DNA from: Geodermatophilus siccatus
GTDB taxonomy: Bacteria; Actinomycetota; Actinomycetes; Mycobacteriales; Geodermatophilaceae
Assembly (NCBI RefSeq): GCF_900103785.1
Contig: NZ_FNHE01000008.1
Location: 212,664 to 276,663, forward strand
DNA: 64,000 nucleotides
Direction: 5' to 3'
Shown here: one piece after another, positions 9,291 to 17,189 of the stretch
Position numbering within the stretch: position 1 is the stretch's first letter
Layout of the letters: the number at the start of each line of letters is the position of its first letter
Translations under genes and position numbers: made by a program
The notes under the pieces: generated by a model
The model's input: only the letters and a program-made list of their open reading frames with translations
Database searches by the model: none
Told to the model about the DNA's origin: nothing

Positions 9291-9906
9291 GGACGACGAC
9301 CAGCGTGCGCGGGCCGTGCACGCCCTCGACCCGTTCCAGCTCGATGTCGCTGGTCGCCGACGGGCCGCTGACCATCGTCAACGGCGCGGTCGGGTCCAGC
9401 CGTCGCAGCGCCTCGGGCACGCCGCCCACGACCTGCCCGGCCTCCACCACGCAGACCAGGCAGTCGGGCAGCAGCGAGACCGCCCGCCGTCCGGACACCG
9501 GACCACCGTCGAGCACCAGCGTGCCGGTCTCCGCGATCGCCACGGCCACCCCGGTCAGCGTCGCGGCGAACGCCGCCAGCTCGACGGCGGGGCGGCCGTC
9601 GTCCTCGGTGGCGCCGTCCGGCCGCCACTCGGCCGGCACCCCGGGGGCCACGACGACCGAGCCTGCGTCCCAGCCGGGCCCCAGCCCCGCGTCGAGCGCG
9701 GCGGCGACGGTGGCCCCCACCTCGTCCGGGCCGCAGCGCAGCACCGAGGCCTTGTAGTCCTCGAGCCGGTCGACGAGGACCTCGCGCAGCTGCTCGGCCG
9801 GGCGCTCGTCGGCGGCGCGGTAGTCGCGCGGGACCACCACCTCCGGCCGGTGCTCGCCCAGCGCGGTGCGGATCCGGCCGAGCACCTCCTCGCGCGCGCT
9901 GGTCAC
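9280..9906 (-). CDS. lutC: L-lactate utilisation protein LutC (LUD domain)
   Basis: This 208-residue LUD-domain protein is the third gene of a lutABC operon. Family features include the central VAIAETGTLVLDGG segment and LPDCLVCVVEAGQVV, with the conserved IAETGT shared with LutB. LutC is required with LutA and LutB to oxidise L-lactate to pyruvate in Bacillus and relatives; its exact chemical role is less clear. The GTG start at 9906 overlaps the lutB stop by 4 bases (GTGA), which argues for translational coupling. The 3' end is part of a duplicated 29-bp segment. Confidence 0.9.
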   Translation of the reverse strand: MTSAREEVLGRIRTALGEHRPEVVVPRDYRAADERPAEQLREVLVDRLEDYKASVLRCGPDEVGATVAAALDAGLGPGWDAGSVVVAPGVPAEWRPDGATEDDGRPAVELAAFAATLTGVAVAIAETGTLVLDGGPVSGRRAVSLLPDCLVCVVEAGQVVGGVPEALRRLDPTAPLTMVSGPSATSDIELERVEGVHGPRTLVVVLVA

Positions 9907-11441
9907 GACCGCCCCCCGTGCTCCCGCGCCCAGGCCTGGGTGAAGGTCTCCCGCGGCGGGGTGGGGAGGTCGCGACTGCGGGTCCAGCCCGAGGCCGGTG
10001 GTGGCAGCACGGGTGGCAGCGTCGGCCTCCCGCGGGCGAGCAGCCGGCCGAGACCGGCGGCCCGCTGGGTCAGCCGCCACAGCCGCGGGTGCGACATCGC
10101 CGTGGACAGCGCCTTGAAGGCGGCCGCCTCGGGGGTCGTCTTCTCCTGCGCCTCGACGTGCTCGGCGCGCAGGTGCACCAGGATCGAGGGGATGTCGATC
10201 GCCACCGGGCAGGCGTCGTAGCAGGCACCGCACAGCGACGAGGCGTACGGCAGCGAGGCGTTGTCCTCGACCCCGGTCAGCTGCGGGGACAGGACGGCGC
10301 CGATCGGGCCCGGGTAGACCGAGCCGTAGGAGTGCCCGCCGGTGCGCTCGTACACCGGGCAGACGTTGAGGCAGGCCGAGCAGCGGATGCAGTGCAGCGC
10401 CTCGCGGCCCACCTCGTCGGCGAGCACCGCCGTCCGCCCGTTGTCGAGCAGCACCAGGTGGAACTCCTGCGGGCCGTCGCCGGGGGTCACGCCGGTCCAC
10501 GTGGAGGTGTAGGGGTTCATCCGCTCGCCGGTGGAGGAGCGGGGGAGCAGCTGCAGGAACACCTCGAGGTCGCGCCAGGTCGGCACCAGCTTCTCGATGC
10601 CCATGACGGTGATCAGCGTCTGCGGCAGCGTGAGGCACATCCGCCCGTTGCCCTCGCTCTCGACGACGGCGAGGGTGCCGGTCTCGGCGACGGCGAAGTT
10701 GGCGCCGCTGATCGCCACCTTCGCCCGCAGGAACCGCTCCCGCAGGTGCGTGCGCGCGGCCATGGCCAGCCGGCGCGGCTCGTCGGGGAGGTCGCGGTCG
10801 GCGCCCTCGCCCTGGAACTGCGGCATGGTGCGCAGGAAGATTTCGCGGATCTCGGCGCGGTTCTTGTGGATCGCCGGCACCAGGATGTGGCTGGGCGCGT
10901 CGTCCCCGAGCTGCACGATCAGCTCGGCGAGGTCGGTCTCGTGCGCGGTGATGCCGGCGGCCTCGAGCGCCTCGTTGAGGCCGATCTCCTGGGTGGCCAT
11001 CGACTTGACCTTGACGACCTCGTCAGTGCCGGTGGCCTGCACCAGCCGGGTGACGATCGCGTTGGCCTCCTCGGCGTCGCGCGCCCAGTGCACCGTGCCG
11101 CCGCGGGCGGTCACCTGGCGCTCCAGCTCGACCAGGTGCTCGTCGAGACGCGCCATGGTGGCGGTCTTCAGCGCCTTGCCGGCCTGCCGCAGCTGCTCCC
11201 AGTCGGGCACCTCGCCGACGACCCGGGCCCGCTTGGCGCGGATCGTGCTGGTCGCGTGACCGAGGTTGGCGCGCAGCTGGCCGTCGCGCAGCGCGTCGCG
11301 GGCGGCGTCCGGGAAGGGCCGGTCGCCGCGCAGGTGACCGACCCCGCGGGGGGCGGTGGGCAGGCCGAGGAACGTCGTCCCGGACCGGGGCGCGCCGGGG
11401 GCCAGCGGCGTGGGGTCGGTGCGCTCGGGAGCGGTGGTCAT
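9903..11441 (-). CDS. lutB: L-lactate utilisation iron-sulfur protein LutB
   Basis: The 512-residue protein has an N-terminal LUD-like domain (about 60-300, with VKVKSMATQEIGLNEALE and VAETGTLAVVESEGN) followed by a ferredoxin-type segment. That segment has two cysteine clusters, CIRCSACLNVCP and CGACYDACP (about 365-430), expected to bind two [4Fe-4S] centres. It passes electrons from lactate oxidation towards the quinone pool at the membrane face. It overlaps lutA by 4 bases upstream (ATGA) and lutC by 4 bases downstream (GTGA), so the three proteins are made in a coupled set. The C-terminal tail is Pro/Arg-rich and variable. Length is slightly above the usual 470-490 because of an N-terminal extension. 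Confidence 0.93.
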   Translation of the reverse strand: MTTAPERTDPTPLAPGAPRSGTTFLGLPTAPRGVGHLRGDRPFPDAARDALRDGQLRANLGHATSTIRAKRARVVGEVPDWEQLRQAGKALKTATMARLDEHLVELERQVTARGGTVHWARDAEEANAIVTRLVQATGTDEVVKVKSMATQEIGLNEALEAAGITAHETDLAELIVQLGDDAPSHILVPAIHKNRAEIREIFLRTMPQFQGEGADRDLPDEPRRLAMAARTHLRERFLRAKVAISGANFAVAETGTLAVVESEGNGRMCLTLPQTLITVMGIEKLVPTWRDLEVFLQLLPRSSTGERMNPYTSTWTGVTPGDGPQEFHLVLLDNGRTAVLADEVGREALHCIRCSACLNVCPVYERTGGHSYGSVYPGPIGAVLSPQLTGVEDNASLPYASSLCGACYDACPVAIDIPSILVHLRAEHVEAQEKTTPEAAAFKALSTAMSHPRLWRLTQRAAGLGRLLARGRPTLPPVLPPPASGWTRSRDLPTPPRETFTQAWAREHGGRS

Positions 11442-12211
11442 GCCGGCACCGCCGGCCGGGTGGTCTGGTGCGGGCTCACGGCGTCCTCCGTCGAGGCCAG
11501 GATCTCGGCCAGGTGCACGGTGCGCGTCCCCGACCGCAGCCGGGAGAGCCCACCGCCGATGTGCATGAGGCAGGAGGCGTCACCGGCGGTGCACACCTCA
11601 GCGTGGGTGGACAGGACGTTGGCCATCTTGTCGGTCAGCATCGCCGTCGACGTGTCGGAGTTCTTGATCGAGAAGGTGCCGCCGAAGCCGCAGCACTGCT
11701 CGGCGCCGGGCAGCTCGACCAGCTCCAGCCCGCGCACCGCGCGCAGCAGCTGCAGCGGCCGGTCGCCGACCCGCAGCAGCCGCAGCGAGTGGCAGGTCGG
11801 GTGGTAGGTGACCCGGTGCGGGTAGTAGGCGCCGACGTCGGTCACCCCGAGGACGTCGACGAGGAACTGGGAGAGCTCGTAGGTGCGCTCGGCCAGGGCC
11901 TCGGCCTCGGCGGCCAGCTCGTCCTCGCCGGCCCGCCGCAGCACCATGGCCTGCTGGTGGTGGATCGAGGCCACGCACGACCCGGACGGCGACACGATCG
12001 CCTCCGCGCCGGCGAAGGCGCGCACGTGGTTGGCCACGATCGGCACCGCCTCGCGCCGGTAGCCGGTGTTGACGTGCATCTGCCCGCAGCAAGCCTGACC
12101 GGCCGGGACGACGACCTCGTGGCCCAGCCGCTCCAGCAGCCTGGCCGTGGCCATCGCGACCTGCGGCGCCACCGTGTCCACCAGACACGTGGCGAACAGC
12201 GCCACCCTCAT
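11438..12211 (-). CDS. lutA: L-lactate utilisation protein LutA (two CCG domains)
   Basis: The 257-residue protein has two cysteine-rich CCG domains, visible as ACCGQMHVNTGY and AEQCCGFGGTFSIKN with partner cysteines in FATCLVD and YHPTCHS. In LutA/GlcF-type proteins these bind a non-cubane iron-sulfur cluster involved in electron transfer. It is the first gene of lutABC. ATG at 12211 is preceded by GGGAGGGAG at good spacing. The promoter must lie in the 190 bases up to the DUF5872 gene stop at 12403, where I see no clear operator. No LutR/GntR regulator gene is adjacent. Confidence 0.93.
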   Translation of the reverse strand: MRVALFATCLVDTVAPQVAMATARLLERLGHEVVVPAGQACCGQMHVNTGYRREAVPIVANHVRAFAGAEAIVSPSGSCVASIHHQQAMVLRRAGEDELAAEAEALAERTYELSQFLVDVLGVTDVGAYYPHRVTYHPTCHSLRLLRVGDRPLQLLRAVRGLELVELPGAEQCCGFGGTFSIKNSDTSTAMLTDKMANVLSTHAEVCTAGDASCLMHIGGGLSRLRSGTRTVHLAEILASTEDAVSPHQTTRPAVPA

Positions 12212-12402
12212 GCCGCTCCCTCCCGTCGGCCGCGTCGTCGCGGCCGGACCCTGATCGACTCCCGGACGACCGGGCCGGGGCGAGCCATCAGCCGCTCGCC
12301 CCGTGCCCTCCTGGGACTCTGCCAGGAACGACCTCCCGGCGCGGCGGCGCGGTCGATGCCGTTCCGGATGGGAGCGCGGGACGGGGGCCCGGTCGCGGCG
12401 GG

Positions 12403-12972
12403 TCAGGTGCGGTCGCGCCGGCGTTCGATCGCCTCGAGCACCGTCCTGCGGCCCTCGCCCAGCTCGCGCTCGGCCCGCTCGGCGCGGTCGAGCTGGGAGT
12501 CGCCGCTCATCGCCGACACCCGCTTGCGCGCCTCGGCGGCGTCGACGTCGAGCAGCTCGGCGGCCTTCCGGGCCTCCTCGGCCGCGTCGGTGTCGGCCAC
12601 GTGCTGCTCGTCGCCCTCCCGCTTCCGCCGGTCGGTGGCCGCCTCCTCGTCGTCGGTGAGCAGCTGCCAGGCGGCGTCGGGCAGGTAGCGCCGGGTCCCG
12701 TCGGCACCGCGGGCGCGGTCGCCGCCGTCCGCGGTGCGCCACTCCTGGTCGGTCCACTCCCGCAGGTGCTCCTGCGACTCCGTGCGCTCGCCCTCGTGCC
12801 GGTAGCCGCCGCCGTGCGCCTCGTACTCGTGCGTGAGCAGCTGGCTCTTGCGGGCGCTCCACTGCCCGGGCCGCCCGCCGCGGTCGCCCGCCTTGATCTG
12901 CTCCTTGAGCCGCGCGCGCAGCTCCGGGTCCGTGTAGTCCGCCGCGTAGTCCTCCGCCGACTTCCCGCTCAT
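12403..12972 (-). CDS. Hydrophilic protein, probable DUF5872 type
   Basis: The 189-residue protein is very polar, with about a third charged residues. The central block (GRPGQWSARKSQLLTHEYE, then HLREWTDQEWRT and DGTRRYLPDAAWQLL) resembles, from memory, the DUF5872 family found in actinobacteria. The C-terminal half is a likely helical, Ala/Glu/Arg-rich segment that could form a coiled coil. There is no signal peptide or membrane helix. Its ATG overlaps the stop codon of the AraC gene (ATGA), so it is translated from the regulator's mRNA. No function is known; the family name is a recollection that an HMM search should confirm. Confidence 0.7.
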   Translation of the reverse strand: MSGKSAEDYAADYTDPELRARLKEQIKAGDRGGRPGQWSARKSQLLTHEYEAHGGGYRHEGERTESQEHLREWTDQEWRTADGGDRARGADGTRRYLPDAAWQLLTDDEEAATDRRKREGDEQHVADTDAAEEARKAAELLDVDAAEARKRVSAMSGDSQLDRAERAERELGEGRRTVLEAIERRRDRT

Positions 12973-14096
12973 GGCCGCCCGGGTACCCACGGTGTAGCCG
13001 CTCCACCCACGCCGGTCGGGACGCTCGGCCGGCCGGCTTCCCCGCCGGCGCGGGCAGCCTGTGCCCAGCGGCGCGGGCTGACGCCCTTCCAGCGCCGGAA
13101 GGCGTGCACGAAACTCGAGGCCTCCGAGTAGCCGATGCGCTCGGCGACCTGCTCGATGCTCAGGCCCGCGGTCACCAGCAGCTCCTCCGCGAGGTACTCG
13201 CGGGTCTGCTCCACGACGGCGCGGAAACTCGTCCCCTCCTCGTCGAGGTGCCGGCGCAGCGTCCGCACGCTCATGTGCAGCGCGGCGGCGACCTGTTGCT
13301 GGCCGGGCATCCGCCGCGGGTCCCGCAGCAGCAGGTCGCGCACCCGGCCGCTCGTGCCGCGGCGTGACTGGCGGCGCTCGAGCAGGTCGCGGCACTGCGC
13401 CTCGCACAGGGCGGCGGTCAGCGGAGCCGCCTGGGGGAGGGGGTGGTCGAGCAGTCCGGCGTCGAAGGTCAGGACCGAGCGGGGTGCTGCGAAGTCGGGC
13501 CGCACGCCGAAGGCCGCCTCGTACGGCCCCGGGTCCGCGGGCGCGGGCAGCCGCAGCGCCACGCGCAGCGGCACGACCACCTCCCCGAGCCTCTCGCGCC
13601 AGAGCTGCAGGGCCGCGGTGGTGTCGCGCAGCAGCACGAACCGCCGCACCGGCTCGGGCAGTTCCAGGTCGTCGAAGAACAGCGCGAGCTCGCCGTCGCC
13701 CTCGTGCGCGCTGATGCGCGTCAGGGCGTAGGTGAGGTCGAGGAAGCGCATGGCCACCTCGTTGCTCTCCCGGATGGTGCGGCTCGTGAGGAGGGCGAAG
13801 CCCCAGATCCCGTAGGTGGTCAGCCGGTAGCGCGCGCCGGCCGTCAGACCGATCGTCTCGGGCAGCTCGTCGGTGAGCGTGGCGATGAGGCGCACCTCCT
13901 GCGCGGCGGTGATCTCCGCGGCGGGGTCGCTGAGCGCCGCCTCGTCCATCCCGGTGCCGGCGAGCACCCGTGCGGGCGGCAGACCGTGCTCGGCCGCGAG
14001 CGCGCACAGCAGCGCCGCACTGCCCGTCCCGCGGGCGGCGGCGTCGATGGGGTTGGCCGGATCGAACAACTCGTGGCCGATTGTGCCATGGCTCAC
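12969..14096 (-). CDS. AraC-family regulator, VirS-like
   Basis: The 375-residue protein has an N-terminal arabinose-binding-like domain (about 30-215) of the type seen in VirS, ArgR and OruR regulators. It ends with an AraC helix-turn-helix domain (about 265-350; MSVRTLRRHLDEEGTSF and the signature RIGYSEASSFVHAFRRWKG). It is divergent from the flavin monooxygenase gene with only 60 bases between the starts, so it most likely controls that gene and the esterase. GTG at 14096 gives an N-terminus matching the family, though the ribosome-binding site is weak. The last 25 residues are Gly/Pro-rich and may be an extension. The same mRNA goes on to the DUF5872 gene. Confidence 0.88.
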   Translation of the reverse strand: MSHGTIGHELFDPANPIDAAARGTGSAALLCALAAEHGLPPARVLAGTGMDEAALSDPAAEITAAQEVRLIATLTDELPETIGLTAGARYRLTTYGIWGFALLTSRTIRESNEVAMRFLDLTYALTRISAHEGDGELALFFDDLELPEPVRRFVLLRDTTAALQLWRERLGEVVVPLRVALRLPAPADPGPYEAAFGVRPDFAAPRSVLTFDAGLLDHPLPQAAPLTAALCEAQCRDLLERRQSRRGTSGRVRDLLLRDPRRMPGQQQVAAALHMSVRTLRRHLDEEGTSFRAVVEQTREYLAEELLVTAGLSIEQVAERIGYSEASSFVHAFRRWKGVSPRRWAQAARAGGEAGRPSVPTGVGGAATPWVPGRP

Positions 14097-14156
14097 ACCG
14101 GGGTCGGTTCCTACCGTCCGAGTGGTGCAGGTCACGCAGAGAGTGGAGGTCCGGGC

Positions 14157-15656
14157 ATGACGCTGACCGAACGAGCGGTGGAGACCGAGCAGGGGAGCGA
14201 GCACGTCGACGTGCTCATCGTCGGTGCGGGGATCTCCGGGATCGGCGCCGCGCACCACCTGAGGGAACGGTTCCCCGACCGGTCCTTCGTCGTCCTCGAC
14301 GCGCTGGAGGCCCGCGGCGGCACCTGGTGGACCCACCGCTACCCCGGCGCCCGCTCGGACAGCGACCTGTTCACCTTCGGTTACCGGTTCAAGCCGTGGC
14401 GCGGGCCCTCGATCGCGACCTCCGAGGAGATCCTCTCCTACCTCGACGAGGTCATCGAGGAGGACGACCTCGGCGGCGTGATCCGTCACCGGCACCGGGT
14501 CACCGCTGCGAGCTGGTCCACCGAGGACCGGCGCTGGACGGTGCAGGTCACCCGCGAGGACACCGGGGAGCACCTGCGGTTCACCACCGACTTCCTGTGG
14601 ATGTGCCAGGGCTACTACGACCACTCCGGCCCCCACCGCCCGCAGTGGGAGGGGATGGACCGGTTCCGCGGCGTGGTCGTGCACCCCCAGCAGTGGCCCG
14701 ACGACCTGGACCACGCCGGCAAGCGCGTCGTCGTCATCGGCTCCGGCGCGACGGCGGCGACCCTCGTCCCGGCCATGGCGCAGACCGCAGCACACGTGAC
14801 GATGCTCCAGCGCTCGCCGACGTTCTTCTTCGCCCGCCCCAGGACCCACGAGCTGGCGGAGACGCTGCGGGCCCTGGACGTCCCCGACGAGTGGACGCAC
14901 GAGATCCTCCGGCGCGCCTACATCGCCGAGAGCGACGAGATCACCCGGATGTCCTTCGAGTCCCCGGACGAGCTGCGGGCGTTCCTCGTCGAGTCGATGC
15001 GCCCGCTGCTCCCCGAGGGGTTCGACATCGACAAGCACTTCAACCCCCGCTACCGCCCGTGGCAGCAGCGCCTGGCCGTCGTCCCCGACGGGGACCTGTT
15101 CACGGCACTGCGCGAGGGCACGGCCTCGGTGGTCACCGACACCATCGAGACGTTCACCGAGACCGGGATCCGGCTGACCTCTGGGGAGGAGCTCGAGGCG
15201 GACGTCGTCGTCACCGCCACCGGTTTCGACCTCAGCCTCTTCGGTGGGGTCGCGTTCACCGTCGACGGCGAGCCGGTCGACTTCACCGAACGCGTGACCT
15301 GGCGCGGCATCATGATCAGCGGCGTGCCGAACATGGCCTACGTGTTCGGCTACTTCCGCAACAGCTGGACGCTGCGCGCCGACCTGGTCAGCGAGTTCGT
15401 GTGCCGGCTGCTGGCGCACGTGCAGGAGCAGGGCGCCACCGTCGTCGTCCCCACCCTGCGCCCCGAGGACGCGGACATGCCGTTGCGGTCGTGGGCCGAC
15501 CCGGAGAACTTCAACCCGGGCTACGTCATGCGCTCGATGCACCTCATGTTCAAGCAGGGTGACCGCGAGCCGTGGACCCACCTGCTCGAGTACGCGGAGG
15601 AGCGGACGGCGCTGCCCGCGGCCGACCTCGACGACAAGTCGCTCCAGTACAGCTGA
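14157..15656 (+). CDS. Flavin-containing monooxygenase (Baeyer-Villiger type, MymA/EthA-like)
   Basis: The 499-residue protein has an N-terminal FAD Rossmann motif VIVGAGISGIGAA (about 20-32) and an NADPH Rossmann motif VVVIGSGATAATL (about 190-202). The Baeyer-Villiger/FMO fingerprint is FRGVVVHPQQW. The family oxidises ketones to esters, or sulfides and amines to oxides, with NADPH and O2. ATG at 14157 follows GGAGG by 8 bases. An esterase 74 bases downstream could hydrolyse the ester product, giving a short ketone-degradation route. A divergent AraC regulator completes an arrangement like virS-mymA-lipR of M. tuberculosis. The substrate is unknown. Confidence 0.9.
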   Translation: MTLTERAVETEQGSEHVDVLIVGAGISGIGAAHHLRERFPDRSFVVLDALEARGGTWWTHRYPGARSDSDLFTFGYRFKPWRGPSIATSEEILSYLDEVIEEDDLGGVIRHRHRVTAASWSTEDRRWTVQVTREDTGEHLRFTTDFLWMCQGYYDHSGPHRPQWEGMDRFRGVVVHPQQWPDDLDHAGKRVVVIGSGATAATLVPAMAQTAAHVTMLQRSPTFFFARPRTHELAETLRALDVPDEWTHEILRRAYIAESDEITRMSFESPDELRAFLVESMRPLLPEGFDIDKHFNPRYRPWQQRLAVVPDGDLFTALREGTASVVTDTIETFTETGIRLTSGEELEADVVVTATGFDLSLFGGVAFTVDGEPVDFTERVTWRGIMISGVPNMAYVFGYFRNSWTLRADLVSEFVCRLLAHVQEQGATVVVPTLRPEDADMPLRSWADPENFNPGYVMRSMHLMFKQGDREPWTHLLEYAEERTALPAADLDDKSLQYS

Positions 15657-15730
15657 GACGCCCCACCTGATCCACCGGCGGACGCCCGCACGTCCCGCCG
15701 TCCCATCCCTCCCAGAGTCAGGAGACCTCC

Positions 15731-16666
15731 GTGCCGGTCGACCCGCACATCGCAGCGATGCTCACCATGATGGACGAGGCGGGCATGCCGCCCATGTACG
15801 AGGGGAGCCCCGAGGCGGGGCGCGCCCTGTACCTGCAGCTCACCCACGGCGCCCGGACCCCCGAGCAGCTCGTCCCCGTGGCGAGCACCGAGGACCGCAC
15901 CGTCCCCGGCGCCGAGGGCGACCTGCGGGCGCGGGTCTACCGACCCGAGGGCGAGGGCAGCTTCCCGACCGTCGTCTTCTTCCACGGCGGCGGCTGGGTG
16001 ATCGGCGACCTGGACACCCACGACAACATGGCCCGCACCGTCTGCCGCGGTGCCCGGGCGGTCGTTCTCGCGGTCGACTACCGGCTGGCGCCCGAGCACC
16101 CGTTCCCCGCCGCGGCCGAGGACGCCGTGGCCGCGGCCCGCTGGGTGGCCCAGCACCTCGGCGAGCTCGGCGGGGACGACCGGCTCGCGGTCGCCGGCGA
16201 CAGTGCCGGCGGCAACCTCGCCGCCGTCGTGGCCCAGCAGCTGACCGCCGACGGCACCCCGCTGGTCGGGCAGTTCCTCGTCTACCCGGCGGTCGACGCC
16301 GAGGGCGAGTACCCCTCCCGCGTGGAGAACGCCAAGGGCTACTTCCTCGAGAAGGACACCATGGACTGGTTCTACGGCCACTACGCCGGGGCCTGGGAGG
16401 ACGCGAAGGACGCCCGGTTGTCCCCGCTGCACGGCGCCGACCTGAGCGCCCTGCCCCCGGCGGTCATCGTCACGGCGGAGTACGACCCGCTGCGCGACGA
16501 GGGCGAGGCCTACGGGGCAGCGCTGCAGGCCGCCGGTGTCCGCGCCGACGTGCACCGCTACGACGGCATGATCCACGGCTTCTTCGACATGGGCCCGGTC
16601 TCGCCGGCCGCGCAGGCCGCCATCGACGAGAGCTGCGCGCGCTTCGGGGGGCTGCTCCGGGGCTGA
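15731..16666 (+). CDS. Alpha/beta-hydrolase esterase (HSL family, LipR-like)
   Basis: The 311-residue protein has the hormone-sensitive-lipase motifs: oxyanion HGGG in FFHGGGWVIGDL (about residue 80), nucleophile GDSAGG (about 157), Asp in AEYDPLRDEG, and His in DGMIHGFFD. It has no signal peptide and should be cytoplasmic. GTG at 15731 follows AGGAG by 6 bases. It is co-oriented with the flavin monooxygenase and ends before a strong hairpin, so the two form an operon. The likely job is hydrolysis of the ester made by the monooxygenase, or deacetylation; the first is inferred from context. Confidence 0.9.
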   Translation: MPVDPHIAAMLTMMDEAGMPPMYEGSPEAGRALYLQLTHGARTPEQLVPVASTEDRTVPGAEGDLRARVYRPEGEGSFPTVVFFHGGGWVIGDLDTHDNMARTVCRGARAVVLAVDYRLAPEHPFPAAAEDAVAAARWVAQHLGELGGDDRLAVAGDSAGGNLAAVVAQQLTADGTPLVGQFLVYPAVDAEGEYPSRVENAKGYFLEKDTMDWFYGHYAGAWEDAKDARLSPLHGADLSALPPAVIVTAEYDPLRDEGEAYGAALQAAGVRADVHRYDGMIHGFFDMGPVSPAAQAAIDESCARFGGLLRG

Positions 16667-16690
16667 GGAACCCGAGGTCCGGCCGCGCCC

Positions 16691-16721
16691 GGCCCCGACC
16701 GGCGGACCGCCGGTCGGGGCC
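16691..16721 (+). terminator. Hairpin terminator after the esterase
   Basis: A perfect 13-bp stem (16691-16703 with 16709-16721) with a GGACC loop lies 25 bases past the esterase stop and before the convergent STAS-like gene. It probably ends both transcripts. Confidence 0.75.
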
Positions 16722-16762
16722 GCGCACGGTCCCGACGTCGACGTCCTGGGGCGACCGCGGGG

Positions 16763-17086
16763 TCAGCCGGTGCGGGCGCCGGGCCCCCGGCCGGTCAACA
16801 CCCGCGTGACCGCGGGGGAGGGGCGCAGCTCCACGGGACGGCCGGCCAGCTCGGCGGCCTCGACGTGGTCGAGCAGCAGCTCCGCGCCGGGCTCGGACAG
16901 CGCGGTCACCGACCGGGCGTCGATGCGGTCGACGCGTGCCGGCTCGCGGCCGTAGCGCCGCCAGAACGCGTCGACGGCGGCGGCGTCGACCGCGCCGGCC
17001 AGGCAGAGCAGCCGCCCGCCGGTGGTGTTCAGCAGGCGGACGACGCCGCGCCTGCTCAGCGGGCTGTCGGGGGCCTCCGGGCTCAC
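16763..17086 (-). CDS. Small STAS-like domain protein
   Basis: The 107-residue cytoplasmic protein has the alternating strand/helix pattern of STAS (anti-sigma-factor antagonist) domains: GGRLLCLAGAVDAAAVDAFWRR, then VDRIDARSVTALSEPGAELLLD and VELRPSPAVTRVL. The Asp-Ala-Arg-Ser at the position of the usual phosphorylatable Ser loop could be the regulatory site. The GTG at 17086 is the only start codon near, but the GGGGAG before it abuts it directly, so initiation is uncertain. It is divergent from ilvA. Another STAS protein lies at 55846-56190. Which sigma or anti-sigma system it serves is unknown. Confidence 0.6.
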   Translation of the reverse strand: MSPEAPDSPLSRRGVVRLLNTTGGRLLCLAGAVDAAAVDAFWRRYGREPARVDRIDARSVTALSEPGAELLLDHVEAAELAGRPVELRPSPAVTRVLTGRGPGARTG

Positions 17087-17189
17087 CTCCCCAGTGTGCG
17101 GTCGTCCGGTCCGCCGTACCGGCCGGGCCCGGTCGAGCGCGGTCCCGGCCGGTCGGGGTCCGCGCGGTCCGGGCGGGGAGGATGGGAGC

